8,364 nt of DNA from a bacterium UBP1_UBA4771 (GCA_002403295.1 DHHN01000151.1:1-8364), one strand, 5' to 3'; positions 1-5,652 are shown, counted from the first letter of the stretch. The notes: generated from the sequence alone by a model not told the origin. Program-made: numbers and translations.

Positions 1-212
1 ATTTCCCTCAGATGCGTGCGATTCAGCGGATGTTCGAGACTGAGATCGAGGAGCTCGAGCGCACGCTCGAACGCCTTGCGGCTGTACTCGGCGTTGTTCT
101 TCGCCCGCCAGGAGAGGGCGCGCTCGACTTCCCCCCCGATGTTCGCCATGCGCTCGAGGAGAGGCATCTCCTTCCACCGGCCGGCGGCGAGATCGCGGTG
201 TTGAACGCTCAT
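1..212 (-). CDS. uncharacterised small helical protein, 3' part outside window
   Basis: Only the first 70 codons are visible; the gene runs off the left edge. The ATG at 212-210 overlaps the TGA of the DUF5674 gene (ATGA), and an AGAGG lies about 8 bases upstream inside that gene, so translation is probably coupled. The visible protein has no signal peptide or membrane segment. It looks all-helical, with the stretch WKEMPLLERMANIGGEVERA near residues 13-32 and KAFERALELLDLSLEHP near 46-62. I recall similar small proteins (roughly 130-150 residues) in many bacteria, often next to DUF5674, but I cannot name a function. The fold resembles a helical bundle, and a HEPN-like or toxin-antitoxin-like role is only a guess. 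The gene is real with high probability because the overlap, ribosome site and codon use all agree. Confidence 0.75.
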   Translation of the reverse strand, partial: MSVQHRDLAAGRWKEMPLLERMANIGGEVERALSWRAKNNAEYSRKAFERALELLDLSLEHPLNRTHLRE

Positions 213-559
213 CGCCGAATCCTCTTCGCGACGACCTCGAGTATCCGCGCACGCATGCGCTCGTTCTCGACGCCGCGGCTCGTATTGCCCTGCGAGGGGC
301 GCATGTTGATCATCGAATCGAACTCCACGAAATCGTCGCCCGCCATCTCCGGATACAGATTGATTCCCCAGAGGTTTCGCTGGCTCGAACCATCGTCGAT
401 GAGAAGGGCTTCCAAATCCGCATGAAGCTCCCCATCGACCGCGAGAAGCTCCCGGTCGACGTCGACGACGGCCTTCACCATGTTTCCGAACATCCCGGCG
501 GCCATGCGCTCGAGCTCATCGATCGCGATGCTGTTCGTGATTACTTCCACGGCGCTCAA
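209..559 (-). CDS. DUF5674 family protein
   Basis: A 116-residue soluble protein that matches the DUF5674 family along its whole length. The recognisable conserved blocks are the N-terminal IDELERMAAGMFGNMVKAVVD (about 13-33), GELHADLEALL (43-53), LWGINLYPE (63-71) and EFDSMINMRPSQGNTSRGVE (79-98). The family has no assigned function that I know of. The start is ambiguous. A TTG at 559 sits 4 bases behind GGGGAG. A GTG at 550 gives an N-terminus (MEVITNSIAIDEL) that resembles family members better but leaves a long 13-base spacer. The gene has its own sigma70-like promoter just upstream and is translationally coupled to the next gene, so the two probably form a small unit. No membrane segments or catalytic motifs are evident. 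Confidence 0.85.
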   Translation of the reverse strand: MSAVEVITNSIAIDELERMAAGMFGNMVKAVVDVDRELLAVDGELHADLEALLIDDGSSQRNLWGINLYPEMAGDDFVEFDSMINMRPSQGNTSRGVENERMRARILEVVAKRIRR

Positions 560-568
560 TTCTCTCCC

Positions 569-580
569 CGGTTCGAACCG
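569..580. promoter_or_regulatory. 12-bp perfect palindrome in the DUF5674 leader
   Basis: CGGTTCGAACCG is a perfect palindrome lying between the -10 box (590-595) and the start codon, a few bases after the expected transcription start. It also overlaps the first base of the GGGGAG ribosome site. The position suits an operator or a small leader hairpin. One or two such palindromes are expected by chance in a window this size, so the assignment is tentative. Confidence 0.3.
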
Positions 581-589
581 ATGTTCCCG

Positions 590-617
590 ATTATAGGCGA
601 ACGGGGCGCCGCGGCAA
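590..617 (-). promoter_or_regulatory. sigma70-like promoter for the DUF5674 unit
   Basis: On the minus strand a perfect TATAAT (590-595) is preceded, after a 16-base spacer, by TTGCCG (612-617), which matches 4 of 6 bases of the -35 consensus. Transcription would start near 583, giving a leader of about 25-35 bases before the DUF5674 start. The site lies in an otherwise non-coding stretch downstream of the pilT remnant, which supports it. Confidence 0.6.
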
Positions 618-670
618 GCGGTATTCTCGCGGATCGCGCCGCGTGCCTGCCCGGAAGAGCGGTCGACCCA

Positions 671-850
671 TCAGACGCCGACGGCCGCGGGCTTCGGCGA
701 TCCGACGGGGCGGCGGATCGTCTCGGGGGCGTTCGCTTTCTCCACGGCTTGCTCGTCGCTGACCGTTTTCGCCGCGACGAGCTCGTTCAGATGATCCTCG
801 AGGAGCTGCATGCCGTACCGCTTGCCCGTCCGGATCGTCGAGGCGAGCCG
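671..850 (-). pseudogene. 3' remnant of a pilT-like twitching ATPase gene
   Basis: Immediately after the LemA stop (TAG at 853-851), the same frame stays open for 59 codons to a TGA at 673-671. The translation matches the extreme C-terminus of PilT-type type IV pilus retraction ATPases: STIRTGKRYGMQLLEDHLNE, followed by a helical LVAAKTVSDEQAVEKANAPETIRR-like end. Intact PilT proteins are about 350 residues and carry this segment (P-S-I-Q-T-G-x-x-x-G-M-Q-x-L-D-x-x-L) right at the end. The Walker A and B boxes and everything else upstream are missing, replaced by lemA. No ribosome site is visible for the only internal ATG (811), so I read this as a gene fragment left by deletion or recombination, or by a misjoined assembly. 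Homology appears to begin near 842. Confidence 0.72.
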
Positions 851-1474
851 CTATCCCTTGTCCGGATTCAGTTTGTCGACGTCGAGCTTCTCGATCTCTC
901 CCTTGTAGTAATCGATCTGCGCCGGGAATTTCTTCATGAAGCCGCCCACCATCGAGGGCCAGGCGGATCCGCGGTACGTATTGTAATCCCTGATCGCGAC
1001 CACCCAATCGTCGAGGGCGGTTTTGATCTCGTTGACGGAGACCTCCATGTTGCGCATGTTTTCCCGCGACGTCTCGGCGGCACGAAGCTGCGGGTACGCT
1101 TCGACCTGAATTCGGAACGCCATGGCCGCCCGGACGACGTCCGTCCCCGCCTTCGTGAGATCCTCGGTGCCCTTGCCCTCCGCCGCCGCCGTTTCGAACG
1201 CCTCTCTCGCCGCCTCGTAGCCGCTGCGCGCCTCCGTGACGGCCTTGAACGTCTTCGACTCGTGCTCCATGTACTGGTTCGCGATCTCCCAGACGCCCTT
1301 GATCTTTTCCGTGCACGTGTTGAGCGCCGCCGAATAGTGCGACTTGGCGCCTTCGACCCCCTGATAGCTCCGGTTGAGCTTGTTCCACACCCCGACGACC
1401 GACGATACGAGAGCTATCGCGACGATCACGAGCACGATCACGAGCACGAAGACGCCCGCCGATGATTGTTTCAT
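851..1474 (-). CDS. divergent LemA family membrane protein
   Basis: A 207-residue protein starting at an ATG with AAAGGAG about 6 bases upstream, 17 bases behind the TPM gene's stop. Residues 7-28 form one strongly hydrophobic N-terminal helix, and the rest is a long helical domain. LemA hallmarks seen are NKLNRSYQGVEGA (31-43), a Y-M-E-H-E-S-K-T-F-K-A-V-T-E-ARSGYE stretch (68-87), VEAYPQLRA (124-132) and VNEIKTALDDWVVAIRDYN (147-165). The usual D-L-I-P-N-L-V motif of the first helix is absent (here C-T-E-K-I-K-G-V-W), so it is a diverged member. LemA proteins are N-out membrane proteins of unclear biochemical role and often sit with TPM and DUF2207 genes, as here. It is the last intact gene of the operon. 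A pilT fragment follows directly, and no terminator was seen. Confidence 0.85.
   Translation of the reverse strand: MKQSSAGVFVLVIVLVIVAIALVSSVVGVWNKLNRSYQGVEGAKSHYSAALNTCTEKIKGVWEIANQYMEHESKTFKAVTEARSGYEAAREAFETAAAEGKGTEDLTKAGTDVVRAAMAFRIQVEAYPQLRAAETSRENMRNMEVSVNEIKTALDDWVVAIRDYNTYRGSAWPSMVGGFMKKFPAQIDYYKGEIEKLDVDKLNPDKG
1422..1445. repeat. two 12-bp tandem repeats within lemA
   Basis: The 12-mer ACGATCACGAGC occurs twice in direct tandem (1422-1433 and 1434-1445). It encodes the V-L-V-I-V-L-V-I run of the LemA membrane helix. It is in frame and probably a small duplication tolerated by a hydrophobic helix, with no sign of a regulatory role. Confidence 0.7.
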
Positions 1475-1491
1475 GCCGGCTCCTTTCTCCG

Positions 1492-2037
1492 CTATTCCGA
1501 TCCGCCGTAGATGCTTCTCAAAACCCTGTCCGTCCCGGCGATCAACGTCGAGACGCCCCTGTCGAAGTTGCCGAAATTGAAATACTCGACGGCCCCGTCC
1601 ACGATCGGTCCGTAATCGACCGTTGTGAAGCGGGGCAGCCCCCTGCCGACCGATACGGTCAGTTTTTCGCGGGCGTCGGGCCGCACGAGCCACACGAGTC
1701 CCCGGTTGCCTCCCTCGGCGGCGAACCCCTTTTTCCCGAGTCCCAGCCGCCGCCCGTAACGAGTGGCCCACTCCTCGGGATGCTCGACGCCGGCGATCAG
1801 CACGACGACCACCTCGGCGATCCCGTCCGTCTTGAGCCGCTCCAGTATCGCGTCGCCCGACGCGATCGTCGAATCGGACAGCACGGCCGCCTTGTCGATC
1901 ACCCACGAAGTTTCGAGCGGCGGGAAATCGGGATCGCCCTTCGGCACCGAATCGTTCCTGTCGTAGCGCTCGTCGCTTCCCGTGCACGCGGCAAGACACG
2001 CCACAAAGCATAGCAGGATCGACGCGATCCGTTTCAC
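1492..2037 (-). CDS. TPM-domain lipoprotein
   Basis: A 181-residue protein with a GTG start at 2037 that overlaps the upstream TGA (GTGA), with AAGGAGG about 8 bases upstream. The N-terminus is a lipoprotein signal with lipobox L-A-A-C and predicted lipidated Cys18. Residues about 43-176 form a TPM domain (the TPM_phosphatase/Psb32/YgcG-type fold): VIDKAAVLSDSTIASGDAIL, then EVVVVLIAGVEHPEEWATRY, GNRGLVWLVRPD and VSVGRGLPRFTTVDYGPIVD. Typical bacterial TPM proteins continue into a transmembrane helix and a Gly-rich tail. This one stops just after the domain (S-I-Y-G-G-S-E) and is instead tethered by a lipid. The Gly-rich tail appears on the preceding gene's product. Phosphatase activity has been reported for some relatives, but it cannot be inferred here. 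The protein is probably periplasmic and membrane-anchored. Confidence 0.87.
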   Translation of the reverse strand: MKRIASILLCFVACLAACTGSDERYDRNDSVPKGDPDFPPLETSWVIDKAAVLSDSTIASGDAILERLKTDGIAEVVVVLIAGVEHPEEWATRYGRRLGLGKKGFAAEGGNRGLVWLVRPDAREKLTVSVGRGLPRFTTVDYGPIVDGAVEYFNFGNFDRGVSTLIAGTDRVLRSIYGGSE

Positions 2038-2996
2038 GATTCCCCCTCCTTCGCGCAGGCCGGGCATATGTGCTCCGTCTTCCTGCTGCATCCCGCCCCG
2101 CCCCCGCCGGCGCACGCGCAGGCGCAGGCGCAGCTCACGCAGGCGCAGGCGCAGGACATCGAAGACCCGCCGAACCCTCCCCCGCCACCGGTCGATCTCC
2201 GGCCTCCCGATCCACCCCCGCGGAAACCTCCGCCGCCGGGAATGCCGCCGTAGAACACCCTGCCGCCGGAATAGCGTCCCGCGCTCGAACGACGCGCCGT
2301 AATGACGACGAGCATCGAGATGACGAGGATGGCGAGAGCGATGACGACGAACGCCGTTGATCCGCCGGCGCCACGAGCTTTCCTGAGGTTCTCTGCAGCC
2401 ATTCCGGCGGGAAACGACTCGGCGGGAAAGGACAGACGGATGGAAAAGCGCTCCCCGGGACCGAGATCGCGCGCTATCCAAACCATCTCGTCGCCCGCGA
2501 CGAACGACGGCGGCGGATCGGCGTCGACCGTTCCGAGCCTCGCGAAGAACGTGACGCCCACGCGGAGCGTCTCGGTGACCGCGCGGTCGTACCAGCCGGG
2601 CGTGAATTCGAGCCCGTAGGTTTCCCCGTCGGCGTAAAACAGGCCTCTCTGAACGATCGAGAACGCGACCTCGAAGGTCTCTCCCGGCCGGTAATCCCTG
2701 TCGAGATCGATCCGCACCCCGCTCCAGCCCCCGCCGCCGGCCGGGGCGACTCTCTTTGCGGCGCCGCCGTGTCCCGTTATCTCGAATTTTCCGTTCGCCG
2801 TGCCCACGGTGATCCACGGAATATGCCCGCCGGTGACGAGCCATTTCTGGTAATACCGCGTCTCGACCGCGCCGTCCGAGCGGGGCGTCAGATCGACGAC
2901 GTAATGCGCTATTCTATACGTGCCCGTGTCTCCCGCGAGGGACCGGCCCGCAATCGCGAGACTCGCCGCAAGGAGCACGATCAACCGTTTCGTCAT
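2034..2996 (-). CDS. DUF2207-like membrane protein with Gly-rich and Cys-rich C-terminal tail
   Basis: A 320-residue protein. The ATG at 2996 overlaps the radical SAM stop (ATGA), and an AAGGGGG lies about 8 bases upstream. In-frame codons reaching back to 3065 are rejected because a signal peptide starts exactly here (MTKRLIVLLAASLAIAGRSLAG). An ectodomain follows (about 24-200) with YRIAHYVVDLTPRSDGAVETRYY, GLEFTPGWYD and ERFSIRLSFP, resembling the extracytoplasmic part of DUF2207/YgcG-type proteins. One transmembrane helix spans about 213-234 and is followed by R-R. A Gly-rich linker (239-278) leads to a tail with ten cysteines: C282, 284, 286, 289, 291, 293, 295, 303, 311 and 314. The first seven alternate mostly with Ala, then come GGGG, GCSRK and a final CPAC. 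By the positive-inside rule the tail faces the cytoplasm. Its coupling to a SPASM enzyme suggests, without proof, that the tail is modified. A metal-binding role is the main alternative. Confidence 0.85.
   Translation of the reverse strand: MTKRLIVLLAASLAIAGRSLAGDTGTYRIAHYVVDLTPRSDGAVETRYYQKWLVTGGHIPWITVGTANGKFEITGHGGAAKRVAPAGGGGWSGVRIDLDRDYRPGETFEVAFSIVQRGLFYADGETYGLEFTPGWYDRAVTETLRVGVTFFARLGTVDADPPPSFVAGDEMVWIARDLGPGERFSIRLSFPAESFPAGMAAENLRKARGAGGSTAFVVIALAILVISMLVVITARRSSAGRYSGGRVFYGGIPGGGGFRGGGSGGRRSTGGGGGFGGSSMSCACACVSCACACACAGGGGAGCSRKTEHICPACAKEGES
2109..2153 (-). repeat. TGCGCC repeats encoding the Cys-Ala tail
   Basis: The segment encodes C-A-C-A-C-V-S-C-A-C-A-C-A-C-A (residues 282-296). 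It is built from TGCGCC hexamers: two and a half copies, a GTGAGC interruption, then two copies and a TGCGCGTGCGCC variant. The hexamer structure suggests growth by tandem duplication. The mixed Ala codons (GCC and GCG) near the end indicate some age or selection on the protein rather than pure recent slippage. Confidence 0.85.
2163..2282 (-). repeat. Gly-rich low-complexity tract in the DUF2207-like gene
   Basis: Residues 239-278 form a Gly/Ser/Arg-rich linker of about 40 residues between the membrane helix and the cysteine tail (for example GGIPGGGGFRGGGSGGRRS). Gly-rich tails after the last membrane helix are typical of DUF2207 and TPM proteins. Here the tract is followed by a cysteine module instead of ending the protein. 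Confidence 0.8.
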
Positions 2997-4375
2997 GCGA
3001 CCGCCCCCTTCCCGGCCCGGTTTCTCGACCGCGGAGACGGGTCGAGCGGGCATCCCCCGCCGCATGTCGTCTCGTATTCACAGCCGCGACATTCCGCGGG
3101 CAGCGATCGACGCTCCCGCAATTTCACGCACGCCGGGTGCCGCCAGATCGCATCCCACTCGTCGCGCAGGATGTTCCCCACGGGCTCGGGCCACGATTGG
3201 CAGGGGAGCACCGTGCCGTCGGGCTGGATCGTCATGTTGTGCGCCGCGGCCGAGCAGCTCTTGACGCCGAGACCGAGCGCCACGGGATCCACCCCGCGGT
3301 GATAGCACGTGGGAGAATACCACTGGAACGCGACGCCCAGCGCCGCGGCGGTTTCGCGCGCGGCGGCGAGCGTTTCGGCGAGCGTCGCGTCGTCGAGCCC
3401 GTTCTCCTTCCGGTGCTCCACGCCGTGACCGCTGCATATGAGCGTGTTGCAGGCGACGTTTTGCACTCCCATGCCGTGCAGCCATTTGATCGTTTCGACG
3501 AATGAGGCGGCGTTGATCCTTGTGAGCGTCGTGTTGGTCACGACCTGAAGCCCCGCGCCGAGAGCCTTCTCGATGCCCGCCGCGGTCCTCGCGTGCGAAC
3601 CATCCGCGCACGTTATCCTATCGTGCACCGTCGCATCGAACGACTCGACGGTGACCTGCGCGTAATCGAGGCTCGCGGCGTGGAGCGCCGGCGCGAGCTC
3701 GCCGAGCTTCGTGCCGTTGGTGACGAGCCCCGTGACGAACTCGTCGGCCTCGCTCACGAGCTCCACGAGATCGTCGCGCAGCGCCGGCTCCCCGCCCGTG
3801 AAGACGATCTGTGGCACGCCCGCCTTCCACAGCAATTCATAGATCTTGACCCACTCCTCCATGCTGAGTTCCGGGCCGGCGCGTCTATCTCCGACGTAGC
3901 ACTTCCCGCATTTCAGGTTGCAGCGGTACGTGACCGCGAGATCCATGCGCGCCGGCGCGCGCCATTTGCCGTACCGTATCTCCCGCGCGGAGAGCCCCGC
4001 CTCGGCGGGGCACGCCCCCGCGGCGACGCTCATCAGCGTGCCGAAGAGCCTGTTGAGGTCCTCGACGATATTCTCACGCCCGACCGGGCGAGCGACGAGG
4101 GGGAATCCCCGGGAATATTTCGCGGCCATCCTGTCCACGACGTAGTCCATAACGGCCTTCGACTCGTCCCCGTCGCCTTGCTGATGGAGCCACATCGCCT
4201 CGATGAGATGCGCGACGAACTCCCCGGCCGTCCGGTCGAGCACGATCGGCGGCTGCCTGCCGTCGATCCACAGATAGTCGTCCCGCAGCGGATCCTTGCG
4301 CCGCAGATGAAACCGGTGGCCGTTGATCGTGGCGTGCATCACGCCGTCGTCCCTGAATTGAGGTTTTCTTTCCAC
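2993..4375 (-). CDS. radical SAM/SPASM domain enzyme, probable peptide or protein maturase
   Basis: A 460-residue protein starting at a GTG (4375) with GAGGGAG about 7 bases upstream. A later ATG at 4339 is possible but has a weaker ribosome site. Residues about 15-95 contain P-I-V-L-D-R-T-A-G-E-F and M-D-Y-V-V-D-R-M-A-A-K-Y, which could be a PqqD-like recognition domain (tentative). The radical SAM core begins with C152-NLK-C156-GK-C159, the CX3CX2C site for the 4Fe-4S cluster, followed by the GGEP motif (194-197) that contacts SAM. The C-terminus fits a SPASM domain with auxiliary cluster ligands: C374-X12-G-X4-C392, an extra C416, then C429-X2-C432-X5-C438-X3-C442. SPASM enzymes include peptide modifiers such as AlbA, PqqE and anSME. 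No small precursor gene is visible, so the coupled Cys-tailed membrane protein is the best substrate candidate. It is the first gene of a four-gene operon with its own promoter and is cytoplasmic. Confidence 0.93.
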   Translation of the reverse strand: MERKPQFRDDGVMHATINGHRFHLRRKDPLRDDYLWIDGRQPPIVLDRTAGEFVAHLIEAMWLHQQGDGDESKAVMDYVVDRMAAKYSRGFPLVARPVGRENIVEDLNRLFGTLMSVAAGACPAEAGLSAREIRYGKWRAPARMDLAVTYRCNLKCGKCYVGDRRAGPELSMEEWVKIYELLWKAGVPQIVFTGGEPALRDDLVELVSEADEFVTGLVTNGTKLGELAPALHAASLDYAQVTVESFDATVHDRITCADGSHARTAAGIEKALGAGLQVVTNTTLTRINAASFVETIKWLHGMGVQNVACNTLICSGHGVEHRKENGLDDATLAETLAAARETAAALGVAFQWYSPTCYHRGVDPVALGLGVKSCSAAAHNMTIQPDGTVLPCQSWPEPVGNILRDEWDAIWRHPACVKLRERRSLPAECRGCEYETTCGGGCPLDPSPRSRNRAGKGAVA

Positions 4376-4438
4376 CCGCGCTCTCCCTCTCGCTTCAATC
4401 CGCGCGTCCGCGGCGCGACCTCCGAATTGCGATAGCCG

Positions 4439-4467
4439 ATTCTATTCCAAATCAGGTAGTATGTAAA
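4439..4467 (-). promoter_or_regulatory. sigma70-like promoter of the radical SAM-DUF2207-TPM-LemA operon
   Basis: On the minus strand TTTACA (4462-4467, 5 of 6 matches to TTGACA) is followed by a 17-base spacer and TAGAAT (4439-4444, 5 of 6 matches to TATAAT). Transcription would begin near 4432, giving a leader of about 57 bases before the GTG at 4375. The site lies in the 135-base divergent gap shared with the nitroreductase gene. No comparably good plus-strand promoter was found in the gap. Confidence 0.65.
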
Positions 4468-4510
4468 TCGTCGAAGAACCGTGAAAATCGCTTTGACTGG
4501 AGGTGCCACG

Positions 4511-5542
4511 ATGAAGATGCATGCGGTTGTTCTGGCCCTTCTCGTTCTCTGTTTCGCGTCTGCTTCCACGGCGCAGGGGTACGACGCGCTCGTCCGGGAC
4601 GCCGAGGTCAAGATCGCAGCCGGGAAATGGGAAGAGGCGCTCGCCCTCTACGAGCGCGCGTTCAAGACCGGCGAGTTCAGCCACAACGACTTTTACAACG
4701 CGGCCTGCGCCGGCGCCCGGCTCGGCAAGATCGAAACCGCCTACTCGTATCTCTTCAAGGCGATCGATACGGGCTTTCTCGACAAGGCGACCCTCGCGAG
4801 CGACGCGGACCTCGAAAGCCTGCACGGCGGGGGGACGTGGCAGGCCGTCATGGATTCCATTCAACGGAAAATGGCGTTCGTGGAGAAGGCTTTCCCCGAG
4901 ATCCGCGCCGCGGGCCCCGTGATCGATCTCCCGCAACCGCGTTTCGACGGGGCGGTTTCCGTCGAGGCGGCGCTCAAGAACCGCAGATCGATACGCGAGT
5001 ATCTCGCGAAGCCGCTCTCTCTCGCCGAGGTCTCTCAGATCCTCTGGGCCGCCTACGGAATCACGGCGACCCGCGAGAACATGCCGGCGTTTCTCCGCGG
5101 CGGGTTCCGGACGGCGCCGTCCGCGGGCGCCCGATATCCGCTCGACATCTACCTCGCGGCGTTCGACGTGGCCGGCCTTTCCGGCGGAGTCTATTACTAC
5201 AAATCGGAGACGCACCAGCTCGTGCGGGTCGTCGAGGGGAACCCACGCTCGGCCTTGAGCGAGGCGTGTTTCGATCAGCCCCACTTCAAGACCGCGTCGG
5301 CGGCGATCGTCTACTCGGCGGTGTACGAGCGGTGCATGGTGAAATACGGCCAGCGCGGGCGCGACAGGTACGTTTGCATGGACCTCGGGCACTCGGCGGA
5401 GAACGTGTACCTTCAGGCTCACGCCCTCGAGATCGGCACCTGCGCCATCGGCGCCTTCACGGATCTGCGGCTCAAGAAGGCCGTCGGGATGACCCGCGAG
5501 GAGGAACCTCTCTACGTCATGCCGCTCGGGAAGGTGAAATAG
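4511..5542 (+). CDS. secreted TPR-nitroreductase fusion, SagB/ThcOx type
   Basis: A 343-residue protein. The ATG at 4511 is chosen because GGAGGT (4498-4503) lies 7 bases upstream and a signal peptide starts there (MKMHAVVLALLVLCFASASTAQ, cleavage likely after S-T-A). An in-frame GTG at 4481 lies upstream of that ribosome site. Residues about 24-120 are helical and TPR-like, with A-L-A-L-Y-E-R-A-F and Y-N-A-A-C-A-G-A-R-L-G-K-I-E-T-A repeats. Residues about 145-343 form a nitroreductase-fold domain of the SagB-type dehydrogenase group: RRSIREY (158-164), L-W-A-A-Y-G-I-T, PSAGARYPLDIY (203-214), G-G-V-Y-Y-Y and DLGHSAENVYLQA (291-303). Relatives are FMN oxidoreductases, some of which oxidise azolines in peptide biosynthesis. 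An exported FMN enzyme fused to TPRs is unusual. It is divergent from the radical SAM operon, so a functional link is possible but not shown. No YcaO partner gene is present. Confidence 0.88.
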   Translation: MKMHAVVLALLVLCFASASTAQGYDALVRDAEVKIAAGKWEEALALYERAFKTGEFSHNDFYNAACAGARLGKIETAYSYLFKAIDTGFLDKATLASDADLESLHGGGTWQAVMDSIQRKMAFVEKAFPEIRAAGPVIDLPQPRFDGAVSVEAALKNRRSIREYLAKPLSLAEVSQILWAAYGITATRENMPAFLRGGFRTAPSAGARYPLDIYLAAFDVAGLSGGVYYYKSETHQLVRVVEGNPRSALSEACFDQPHFKTASAAIVYSAVYERCMVKYGQRGRDRYVCMDLGHSAENVYLQAHALEIGTCAIGAFTDLRLKKAVGMTREEEPLYVMPLGKVK

Positions 5543-5623
5543 CGCTCGGGCATCGACGGCGGCGGATCGAGAGGATTGAAAGCCGCGCGCGTCGCCGCGC
5601 CAATCGAGCTCCCCGCGCATAAC

Positions 5624-5652
5624 AAGGGCCGGACCTTGACGGTCCGGCCCTT
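5624..5652. terminator. strong hairpin between convergent genes, probable bidirectional terminator
   Basis: AAGGGCCGGACC (5624-5635) pairs perfectly with GGTCCGGCCCTT (5641-5652) around the 5-base loop TTGAC. It sits between the stop codons of the plus-strand nitroreductase gene and the minus-strand fasciclin gene, which end 82 and 27 bases away. The flanking T-runs are short in both directions (CTTCGG and CTTGTT), so termination efficiency is uncertain, but the stem is very stable and ideally placed. Confidence 0.8.

Noticed and set aside
422..1465. Long plus-strand open frame (347 codons) opposite lemA and the DUF5674 start
   Set aside because: It is rich in Arg, His, Asp and Leu without recognisable motifs, and it overlaps recognisable minus-strand genes. 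It is a typical antisense frame of GC-rich DNA.
2997..3065. N-terminal extension of the DUF2207-like gene
   Set aside because: It would overlap the radical SAM gene by over 70 bases and bury the signal peptide. The ATG at 2996 has a ribosome site and the typical ATGA coupling.
3593..4435. Plus-strand open frame opposite the radical SAM gene
   Set aside because: It is antisense to a protein with complete radical SAM and SPASM cysteine motifs and shows no family features.
4481..4510. GTG start for the nitroreductase gene
   Set aside because: The strong GGAGGT lies downstream of it and is correctly spaced for the ATG at 4511, where the signal peptide begins.
4442..5620. Long minus-strand open frame (392 codons) opposite the nitroreductase gene
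   Set aside because: The plus-strand protein has a signal peptide, family motifs and a ribosome site. The antisense frame has only low-complexity Arg/Glu/Val content.
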